Below the pieces are notes generated by a model. The model saw only the letters and a list, made by a program, of their open reading frames with translations, had not been told where the DNA came from and did not search any database. The position numbers and the translations under genes were made by a program. Below, piece by piece: positions 17,002-24,688 of a stretch of DNA of 64,000 nucleotides. How positions within the stretch are numbered: position 1 is the first letter of the stretch; each line of letters starts with the position of its first letter. Source of the DNA: Verrucomicrobiota bacterium (lineage in GTDB: Bacteria > Verrucomicrobiota > Verrucomicrobiia > Opitutales > Intestinicryptomonadaceae); assembly GCA_003343565.1 (NCBI GenBank), contig QALA01000079.1, positions 1 through 64,000 of the forward strand, in the 5' to 3' direction.

Positions 17002-18312
17002 CTAAGCTTTCGCCGCCGCTTCGGTCACTTCCGCCTTCTGCGCGATAAAGTTAATCGCCTTCTGAAGCAGCGCGTCGGAGCGCAGGCGGTTGCGCCGCTG
17101 AGGATCGCTGCGAAGCTGCTTTATGAGCTCGTCGGGCTTGGTTCTTGTGCGCATGGCCTCCTGCCAAAGCATGCGGCTGAGGTCCTCATTCTCAACCTTT
17201 ATGTCGTTTGCCTTCGCCACGCGATCGAGGAAAATGCGCATTTTCGCGCGCCCTTCCGCTTCTTTTCCGGCATTTTCAAATATCGCGGCCTTGTTTTTTT
17301 CGATGTCTTCGGCCGTGGCCCCGGAAGCCATAAAGCGCGCCATCATCTCTTCGAGAATAGACTGGCGCTCGTTTTCGACAGCCGACTCCGGCAGGGGAAA
17401 CGAACACTTCTGCATGAGCTGTTCGACCGCCGATTGGCGCTTAATTATCTCATTGTTCGACTTCTTGTCGTTGGATATATCGCCCGCAATCTTCGCGCGC
17501 AAAGCCTCGATATTTTCCACTTCAAAAGCCTTGAAAAATTCCGAATCAAGCTCCGGCAGTCTCTTTTCGCGCACTTCAAGTATTTCGACATCGTAAAGGG
17601 CCTTTTTGCCCGCCGCGCCCTCGTCGGGAAATTCTTTCGGAAATTCGTGCTCGACGGTTTTCTTTTCGCCCTTCTTCATGCCTAAAATGCCCTGCACTAT
17701 CGACTGCACGCCCGGAGCCTCCTCGTTGCCGGCCTCCTCCCAAGTGGACTTTTGATCCGCGTAAATCGGCGCCTGGACAAGTTCCCTAACCGGCTTTCCG
17801 TCTATAGAGCCGGAGTATGCCAGACGGACGAAATCGCCTTTTTTTATCTCCCTGTCGACCTCCTCGTACTTCGCCCTCTGGTTGCGGTAGTATTCGACGG
17901 CGTTGTTGATTTCCTCCTCGGTGGCCGCATCCGGAGGCAGCTCGACTTTGGTTGAAAGATCTTCGGGAAGCTTTACGTCGGGATATACGTCGGCGGTGAA
18001 GACGAGTTCCGCCCCGCCTTCGGCGTCTTTTTTCTCAAGGTTTACCACGGCGTACAACTCGACGTCCTTCAGTCCGTTGAGGGCTTCGATTGCCTTGTCG
18101 GCAAGGGAGCGTTCCGAGTGGTCGGCTATGGTTTTCGCGTAAACTTTTTCAACCCTGGCGCGCGGAGCCTTTCCCGGACGGAACCCCGCAATTTTGGCTT
18201 CCTTGCACACGTCGTCCACAACCTTGTTGCGGTTATCCGCAACTTCGTCTGCGGAGAATTGCACGGATATTTTCCTCCGCGTATCGTTTATATTTTCTAC
18301 TTTCGTATTCAT
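17002..18312 (-). CDS. tig: Trigger factor, ribosome-associated chaperone
   Basis: Binds near the ribosomal exit tunnel and folds nascent chains. The 436-residue protein has the full domain order: N-terminal ribosome-binding domain with the signature GFRPGKAPR at residues 43-51, a middle FKBP-type prolyl isomerase domain (about 145-240, starting IKKGDFVRLAYSG and containing GILGMKKGEKKTVEHEFP), and a helical C-terminal chaperone arm ending in an Ala-rich tail. A perfect TATAAT lies eight bases before the ATG, which would make the transcript nearly leaderless. Usual neighbours clpP and clpX are not present here. Confidence 0.96.
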   Translation of the reverse strand: MNTKVENINDTRRKISVQFSADEVADNRNKVVDDVCKEAKIAGFRPGKAPRARVEKVYAKTIADHSERSLADKAIEALNGLKDVELYAVVNLEKKDAEGGAELVFTADVYPDVKLPEDLSTKVELPPDAATEEEINNAVEYYRNQRAKYEEVDREIKKGDFVRLAYSGSIDGKPVRELVQAPIYADQKSTWEEAGNEEAPGVQSIVQGILGMKKGEKKTVEHEFPKEFPDEGAAGKKALYDVEILEVREKRLPELDSEFFKAFEVENIEALRAKIAGDISNDKKSNNEIIKRQSAVEQLMQKCSFPLPESAVENERQSILEEMMARFMASGATAEDIEKNKAAIFENAGKEAEGRAKMRIFLDRVAKANDIKVENEDLSRMLWQEAMRTRTKPDELIKQLRSDPQRRNRLRSDALLQKAINFIAQKAEVTEAAAKA

Positions 18313-18984
18313 AATGCTAAATTATATTCCGATCTCTACATTTCGAGGCCGATTGTTTCCGCTTGGAAACGCACAGTTTAAGCCGTTTACAATGCCCATC
18401 AAACGTGCGGCGTCAAGCAAACTTTGGAGCGAGTTTCCCGATGAAAAGAGTCCCCTCTAAAACGGGACGTTTCCCGCGCCGAGAAACTCGACGGAAAACC
18501 CGGCTGAAAGAAAACGGAACGCCCTAAGACGAGACGCCCTAAACCCGAACGCTTCCCGCACAAACGCTCGCCCCATGCAACTGCCTTTTCGCAATAAAAA
18601 CTCCTGCGGCGTCCTCGCCCGGATATTCCAAACTTTGTCCGCGTTTTAGGTGCGATTTTATTTTCCGCCCACCCGATTCCATATTGTATCCCAAAGATTC
18701 CATATTGCCCATAAAAAATCTTTCGGCAAAAAAATATAAAAAACGTGCGGCAATTTCCCCCGCCGCTCCCCTCCGCATTCAGATTCCGCCAGACGAATTT
18801 GCCGACAGCGAAGATTGCAGGGCAATTCGCAAAACGTTTCTAAGGCAATTCGCAAAAAAATTTGCAAAAAATACGCGCGCAAAAAAAGGGACGCTCCTAA
18901 CCGGAAACGCCCCTTTCTAAATTGAATTTTTGAACGGCAAATTCGCGCGCGCATTCCGGCCGCGCACATGATGCCTGCCGCGCG
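18313..18984. other. Intergenic region with short direct repeats
   Basis: 672 bases between trigger factor and the Gfo/Idh gene. Contains the terminator at 18881 and the TATAAT of tig (18321-18326). Two short direct repeats are visible: GATTCCATATTG twice near 18677 and 18698, and AAGGCAATTCGCAAAA-like sequence twice near 18825-18857. No coding frame is convincing. Confidence 0.45.
18881..18916 (-). terminator. Rho-independent terminator of the Gfo/Idh gene
   Basis: On the minus strand AAAGGGGCG (18916-18908) pairs with CGTCCCTTT (18893-18885), with one mismatch, and the right arm runs straight into a T tract down to 18881. It lies 70 bases after the stop codon. Confidence 0.75.
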
Positions 18985-20373
18985 CTATATCTTCGGAGCG
19001 GACGGCAGAAATTCGCTGCGATACGAATAGAGCGACCGCGTGAGCTTGTCGGCCTCCGGAAAATTCGGGAAGGACATTGTGGCGGAGTCGTAGCGCAGCT
19101 CCACGCCGGGATTGACGCAGGAAATCATGCTCAAAAGCGCCAATTCGGTAAACGGAGCGGCGTAGTCGAAATTGGATTCCGGCATTCTTCCCTCAACGCA
19201 AGCGTTGGCCCAATCCCGCTGCGGATTGTACGGGAAGCGGTTGCGCGGAATCGTTTTCGGCGGAATTTTCTTCGCCTTCATCAGCTCGATCTGCGCGTCC
19301 CTGTCGGTGAGGCGAACCTCGCTTCCGGTATATTTGAACGTCATCGTGTGCTTGGTGCCGACTATGAAAATGCAGTTGTTGTTCTTGGGATCCTCCAGAA
19401 ATGCCGGATCCACGCGCTTGATTTGCTTCGGCTTTCTTCCGCCGTCGTACCAGTGCAGCTTTACGACTCCGTCAACCCCGTATTTGTTGTCGAAAAACAT
19501 GTCTATTGAAGACGCCTTCGGCCAGCTGAAATCTTTGGCCGCAAGCGCGTCGGAAACAATTTTTGACGGCGCGCCAAGCTGAAAGGCCGAATACGGGTTG
19601 TCGAGAAAATGGCAGGCCATGTCGCCCGCCGAGCCCGTTCCGAAATTGCGCAAACCGCGCCAATTAAACGGCACGACCCGATTGCTGTACGGCTGATATT
19701 GGGCCACATTCAACCATAAATTGTAGTCGAGAGTATCGGGGATTTTATCGGTTGCCGGCGGCGGAACGTCAAAGCCCCAATCGCGGTTTGTCCACGCATA
19801 GATGTCCTCAACCTGCCCCATTATTCCGGAGTCGAACCACTCGCGTATTGTGCGCCACGCGTCGTTGGTATGGACTTGGTTTCCCATTTGCGTATATACC
19901 CCGGCCTCCTTCGCCATGCGCCGAAGTTCGCGCGTCTCCCAAATCGTGCGGGCCAGCGGCTTTTCGCAGAACACGTGTTTGCCCATAGCTATCGCCCATG
20001 CCGAAATCGGATAGTGGGAATGGTCCGGCGTGCACACGGCCACCGCGTCTATCTGTTTGCCCATCTTGTCCAACATTACGCGATAGTCGCGGAACTTCTC
20101 GACGGTCCTGAGCGAATCAAAAAGCTCAGGCTCCTTTTTGTAGGTGTTAGCCACTCTGGCGTCGTCGACATCGCACAGAGCGACAATCTCGGAATCCTTT
20201 CCCGCGTGCAGGGATTTGACCGTATACAGCCCCTGCCCGCCCCAGCCGACAACCGCAACCCTGAGGCGGGAATTGGCCCCCTTCGTCCGCGCCCAAGCCG
20301 AACTCGGAAGAATCAGTATCGAGCCCATTGCGGCCGCGCCCTTAATAAAATCTCTCCTTTTTATAGTCCCCAT
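18985..20373 (-). CDS. Tat-exported Gfo/Idh/MocA-family oxidoreductase
   Basis: NAD(P)-dependent sugar or polyol oxidoreductase, 462 residues. The N-terminus has a Tat leader (KRRDFIKGAAAMGSILILP, twin arginine at 6-7), so it acts outside the cytoplasm, as many PVC and Bacteroidota members do. The Rossmann motif VAVVGWGGQG, the VCTPDHSHY block and the diagnostic CEKPLA follow; the C-terminal half has the long GH109-like extension. A strong ribosome site (GGGAGA, seven bases before ATG) supports the start. It is downstream of an AraC regulator and a secreted beta-helix protein on the same strand. Substrate unknown. Confidence 0.93.
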   Translation of the reverse strand: MGTIKRRDFIKGAAAMGSILILPSSAWARTKGANSRLRVAVVGWGGQGLYTVKSLHAGKDSEIVALCDVDDARVANTYKKEPELFDSLRTVEKFRDYRVMLDKMGKQIDAVAVCTPDHSHYPISAWAIAMGKHVFCEKPLARTIWETRELRRMAKEAGVYTQMGNQVHTNDAWRTIREWFDSGIMGQVEDIYAWTNRDWGFDVPPPATDKIPDTLDYNLWLNVAQYQPYSNRVVPFNWRGLRNFGTGSAGDMACHFLDNPYSAFQLGAPSKIVSDALAAKDFSWPKASSIDMFFDNKYGVDGVVKLHWYDGGRKPKQIKRVDPAFLEDPKNNNCIFIVGTKHTMTFKYTGSEVRLTDRDAQIELMKAKKIPPKTIPRNRFPYNPQRDWANACVEGRMPESNFDYAAPFTELALLSMISCVNPGVELRYDSATMSFPNFPEADKLTRSLYSYRSEFLPSAPKI

Positions 20374-20678
20374 AATAATCTCCCTTCTGATTTAAGTTTA
20401 CCGCAGTCGGCCAAAAAAATCAAATACCCTATTGCAAAAACACTGATACTTTTCCGAATGCGCGGCAGATGCGCAATGCGCGATACATGCAATGCGCAAC
20501 GCATTCCCGCGCGCAGGCGAATTTCTCTGCTTCACAAGTCGCGCGTCCCCGCCCGCTCCGAAACGGACCCTCGGCGCGCGCGCCTTTGCAAGGGCCGACC
20601 AAGCGGGAGGCCGCCTTTACGCCGGCGCCGAAAATGCCAAACGCCCCTCCTACGCCGCGCGCGCAGAAATTTTGGCGC
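20374..20678. other. Intergenic region AraC / Gfo-Idh
   Basis: 305 bases between the AraC stop and the Gfo/Idh start. It must contain either a promoter for the oxidoreductase or read-through; nothing distinctive is visible. Confidence 0.4.
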
Positions 20679-21521
20679 CTACTTGTACGTATTGTTGGCC
20701 TTCCTGTATTGCACCGGCGTGCAGCCCATTTGGGAGAGAAACTGCCTGTTGAAATTCGAAAGGTTTTCATAGCCGTTTGCAAACGCTATTTCGCTTATGC
20801 TCTTGTCGCCGAAAGAAATTTCCTTGCATATGCTCAGGATTCTTTGGCGCCTTATGAAACGCTTGATCGATATGTTTTTCTTCTTTGAAAAGATGCGGCC
20901 CATTTTTGCCACGTCCATGCCCACTCGTTTAGCCAGATCCGGCATGGATATTTTGTCGCGGTAATTTTGCATAATATAGTTCTCAATGAAGGCCACGCGC
21001 CTGTCGGAGGAGGCGGAAGAAGAATTGGACGTTGAATACACGGGAGTTTTGTCGGCGGATATGAACAGTTGGGCCAGCTCTAAAAACGCCGACAGCCTGC
21101 GAAGGTTTTTTGCGCCCGCCATCTTAAGAAAATGCCTGCGCACAAGCGGCGCTATCGCGGGATCGTAAATATAGGCGATTTCCCCGTTTTTAAACAGGTT
21201 CCACACGCTTGAAAAATCCACCAGCCCGGAAAACGCGTCTATCGGAAACTGCAAAAGATACCACTCGGTCCTTTTACATTCGCTGTCGGATATGTAGGTG
21301 TGCGGAACATTCGGGGCGACGAGAGAAACGTGGTTGTCGTCGATTGAATGCACTATGCCCTCCACCACAAATTTTCCGAAGCCCCTCTCCATGGCGGTAA
21401 GCTCGCACAGGGGGTGGAGGTGGTACGAGGCGTCAAAATGCACGCGCTTGTTGTGAACCGTCCTAAATGCGGTATAGGCCGGCGGGACGGAATTTTCGTA
21501 TTCCAATGAAAACTTTTTCAT
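20679..21521 (-). CDS. AraC-family transcriptional regulator
   Basis: 280-residue regulator. The N-terminal half is a cupin-like effector domain (HLHPLCELTAMERG, then the VEGIVHSIDDNHVSLVAPNVPHTY block), and the C-terminal 100 residues form the two-helix AraC DNA-binding domain (ISMPDLAKRVGMDVAKMGRIF, then SISEIAFANGYENLSNFNRQF and MGCTPVQYRK). The ATG at 21521 is used rather than the in-frame GTG at 21527. It sits between a secreted beta-helix protein and a Tat oxidoreductase, and probably answers to a sugar and controls one or both. Confidence 0.93.
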   Translation of the reverse strand: MKKFSLEYENSVPPAYTAFRTVHNKRVHFDASYHLHPLCELTAMERGFGKFVVEGIVHSIDDNHVSLVAPNVPHTYISDSECKRTEWYLLQFPIDAFSGLVDFSSVWNLFKNGEIAYIYDPAIAPLVRRHFLKMAGAKNLRRLSAFLELAQLFISADKTPVYSTSNSSSASSDRRVAFIENYIMQNYRDKISMPDLAKRVGMDVAKMGRIFSKKKNISIKRFIRRQRILSICKEISFGDKSISEIAFANGYENLSNFNRQFLSQMGCTPVQYRKANNTYK

Positions 21522-21608
21522 CGCCACAAATTACGCTAAATATGCGCCGAGAAAAAAATGGCAATAAAAATAATACTTTTTTGCAACCGATACTTTTTAT
21601 GAAAATGC

Positions 21609-21633
21609 AAAAAACGTTCGCCGAAACGAACGT
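21609..21633 (-). terminator. Rho-independent terminator of the beta-helix gene
   Basis: On the minus strand ACGTTCG (21633-21627) pairs perfectly with CGAACGT (21620-21614), six-base loop, followed by a T tract to 21609. It lies about 95 bases past the stop codon. A second perfect ten-base inverted repeat (21654-21663 with 21681-21690) lies between it and the gene and may add to termination. Confidence 0.7.
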
Positions 21634-21726
21634 GGCGCGCAATACCCAAAACGGCGCGTTTCTCGCAGGCATTCCCTAAAAGAAACGCGCAGGATTAAAA
21701 AAAGGCTGCGGACGAAAATTTTTCGG

Positions 21727-23844
21727 CTACTTGAGCAATCCCGGTTTTTTGGAAAGTATCTCGGCCGCGAGCGGGTTTTTGCCGAAGTATTTTTCAAATT
21801 CCGACGGAGTCCAACGCTTCACCTCGCCAATCGGAACGTCCGGCTTGATATACTCGTTGCCGGAGATCTTGTAAACGCCGCGCATTGTGAGGTTGGAATT
21901 GTACAGCAAATTTCCCCAAATCATGTTGAAGCGCGGCCTGTCGCCGGCGAGAATATCCTTCATGAACGGATACTTTTCCAGCCAGCGCGGGGAATGTATG
22001 TCCACATCTTTCTTAAGCCTGAAATTATGCCTTCCGGCCCAGTATTTTTCCCAATGTTCGTCCGACCACACGCTCGTTGCGACGGCGGTCGTGCAGTCGA
22101 CGAATATGTTTCTGGAGACTATATTGTTGTCCCCGCCGTGGAAGAAAATCGTTCCAAAGCGGTTGCACCAGCCGGGATTGCCCACCCGGCAAAATATATT
22201 TTTCTCTATGAGGTAGCGTCCGGAGCCGTCGTCCACATACACGCCCGCCATCATGGAATCGGGATTGTTCGAGGTGATTTCGGAAAAGAAATTGTACCGC
22301 ACGATATTCCCCGCGTTGCTCGGATTGCGGCCGGTGTAAATGGCGCCCATGTCGTCGAACATGTAGCAGCATCTCTCAAAGCGGTTGAATTCTATTGCGC
22401 AATCGTTGCCGTTCCACGCCACGCCCTCGTGCGCCTGATTCTCTATCAGGCAGTGGCGCACCGCGACCCCGACCCCGGATATGGCGATTCCCGGACAATA
22501 GCTGCCGCCGAGACGGGAATTTCGGCTGACGCGGCAGTTGAAGATTTGGCTCTTGCCGTTTAGCAAATTTACGCGCTCGCCGGCCTGCATGCTGAAGCCG
22601 CCCGTGCCGGTGTCCTCCGCCGAGCACCCGGATATCGAGTTGTCGTGCGAGAGCATTTTCGCGTTCGCCCCGTCCGCCGCCGAAAAAGTCTTGGCCGAAA
22701 ACGAGACCGCCTTCTTGCCCAAGTATTTGAAACGGCAGTCCGACACCGACGAAAAGCGGCAATTTTTAAACGACAGCGCATCTTCGCGAAAAGCATAAAA
22801 GTCTATTCCGACAACCTGAAAAAAGCTGCCGCCCTCAAATGCCAGCGGACTTTGCGGGCATATCGAAACGTAAAATGCGGCAGACTCCGGAATCTCATTC
22901 GGAAGTATTGCGTAAAGCTCCAGCGAATCCGCGTCCACATAATATTCGCCTATCGCGTCGATTTCCTCCAGAAGATTAAAGACGAAATACTTGTTGAACG
23001 ATTTAAAATTTTTATTCGTTTCCGGCGCGAGTCCGTAGCTTAAAAGCTCTCCAAGCTCCATAGTTTTAGCCGCAGGATCTATCCTGCCGGCCTTGAGCAC
23101 GTCGTACGCCCACGAATGCCTGAATACGCCGGAAAGCATCAAATATTTCGCGCCGGTCCAGCGGGCGTGGCGGGAATCCGAATATTCGATTTTCCCAAAC
23201 TCCCGCTTCTCTTTGGAGGATTTTCCATCCTTCGGAGGCTCGGAGGAAACCAGGGTCTTTTCCCAATTCATCATTCCGGAATTCGGGTAGCGCGCGCAAA
23301 CCATATCGAAATCCGGACTGAATACCTCCGTCGGCGCGGGGCGAAAGTTGCCCGAAGAAAATCCGTACTGCTCCCATTTTCCGCAGGACTTCACGCCGAA
23401 TTTTTTGAGGTCTGCCCTGTACAAAACCCCTTCGACTTTGCCGGGCAGCTTGGACAAAACCGCCTCGTCCGACACCCTCTCAAAATCTCCCGCCCCCAAG
23501 CGCACGCCGCCCACAAACAGGACTTTCCCCGGATTTTTCGCCCGCACGACAAACGGCGATTCGCGCCTTCCGGAAAGTTTTTCGTCTATTTTCACGCAGT
23601 CGCCGGAAGACTTGAAGAAATAGACGCCATCGTCGAAGACTATTTCGAACCGTCCCGCCGCGTCGGATTTTTTCAACTCCCGAACCTTGTCCATGGCCGC
23701 CGCAAGGCAGGCCAGCGGCTTTTCAACGCTTCCGTCGCCCGAATTGTCCGAGCCGTTAGGCGACACATTTATAGTATAGGAGGCCGCAGGCAATGCGCCC
23801 GCTACAACAAACACTCCCGCCATGAAAGACAAACCGCGCTTCAT
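21727..23844 (-). CDS. Secreted right-handed parallel beta-helix protein
   Basis: 705-residue protein with a signal peptide (MKRGLSFMAGVFVVAGALPAAS). It starts with the VSPNGSDNSGDGSVEKPLA block seen in polysaccharide-active beta-helix proteins, and from about residue 370 shows repeated short beta-strand coils (SFKNCRFSSVSDCRF, NCRVSRNSRLGG, IVRYNFFSEITSNNPDSM, YLIEKNIFCRVGN). Such proteins are polysaccharide lyases or hydrolases or their carriers; no family-specific active site is clear to me. The start at 23844 is firmly supported by GGAGGA eight bases upstream; an in-frame start at 23940 would add a non-signal extension. It is upstream of the AraC and Gfo/Idh genes. Confidence 0.85.
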   Translation of the reverse strand: MKRGLSFMAGVFVVAGALPAASYTINVSPNGSDNSGDGSVEKPLACLAAAMDKVRELKKSDAAGRFEIVFDDGVYFFKSSGDCVKIDEKLSGRRESPFVVRAKNPGKVLFVGGVRLGAGDFERVSDEAVLSKLPGKVEGVLYRADLKKFGVKSCGKWEQYGFSSGNFRPAPTEVFSPDFDMVCARYPNSGMMNWEKTLVSSEPPKDGKSSKEKREFGKIEYSDSRHARWTGAKYLMLSGVFRHSWAYDVLKAGRIDPAAKTMELGELLSYGLAPETNKNFKSFNKYFVFNLLEEIDAIGEYYVDADSLELYAILPNEIPESAAFYVSICPQSPLAFEGGSFFQVVGIDFYAFREDALSFKNCRFSSVSDCRFKYLGKKAVSFSAKTFSAADGANAKMLSHDNSISGCSAEDTGTGGFSMQAGERVNLLNGKSQIFNCRVSRNSRLGGSYCPGIAISGVGVAVRHCLIENQAHEGVAWNGNDCAIEFNRFERCCYMFDDMGAIYTGRNPSNAGNIVRYNFFSEITSNNPDSMMAGVYVDDGSGRYLIEKNIFCRVGNPGWCNRFGTIFFHGGDNNIVSRNIFVDCTTAVATSVWSDEHWEKYWAGRHNFRLKKDVDIHSPRWLEKYPFMKDILAGDRPRFNMIWGNLLYNSNLTMRGVYKISGNEYIKPDVPIGEVKRWTPSEFEKYFGKNPLAAEILSKKPGLLK

Positions 23845-24688
23845 AAAATTTTCCTCCGCATTATGCGTCTCATATTTTGTCCCCGCCAATCCGAAATCCC
23901 GCTTAACGGCGGCCAAATCGGAGAAAAGATACGATTTCACTTAATTTTATCGCAGCTCTTATTGCAAGAAATTTTCCAAACTAAAGCGCGCAAATTGCCG
24001 GCGGAGCCGACGCGCGAAACGGGCAGTCAAAACCGTTCAGCCGCACCATTGCCAAAACGCGCGCCGCGCAAGCATGCGCCGCCGCAATATTGGCAGTTCA
24101 AAATTTCCGCCTCAATTTTTTGCCGAAAAATTTGCCGGAATGCAAACCGCCGCGCGGCGAAAGTTAATTTTGCAAAAACCAAACAACGGCGTTTGGAAAA
24201 ATATTCCGCTTCCGCAAATTTGCAACGCGCGCATTGTAAAAACCGCTTTTGCGAATTGTGGCATGCGGAGGAAAGATTTTTTTGCGCAAAGCAAAGCCGC
24301 CAAAAAAATTCCGATGCGACGCTTTGCCCGCATGCGCGCAATTTCGCCTTTCAACGTCCGTTTTCAACGCCTGTTTTTTATGCCCGTTTTCAACATAAGG
24401 TATGCAAAAATCGACGCTTGCGCACGCCGACGCCCGCCCGCTTTACGGGATTTTACCTATCTTGAAAAAACCGCCTCAAATCCCGCCCTTTTTCAGGCGC
24501 GCGGACAAAAATTTCCCCGCCTCCGAATCCGACAGCCAATCCGCCGCAACCGCTTTAAATATCCAAAAATATCCAATCTTCTCTCGCGGTATCCGACAAT
24601 ATTTTACACTGGGGGATTCATATTTCAAGCCCCCGCCGCATTCGGCAAGATGCGGCGTACGGCAATGTAAGCCGAATAAAAGCGCGCA
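23845..24688. other. Long intergenic region, nothing coding recognised
   Basis: 844 bases between FtsK and the beta-helix gene. An eight-base perfect dyad (24634-24641 with 24650-24657), 30 bases after the ftsK stop and without a T tract, may be a weak terminator. An 11-base direct repeat CCGTTTTCAAC occurs at 24358 and 24384. Frames through the rest are Arg/Lys-rich and unlike any family. Confidence 0.45.
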
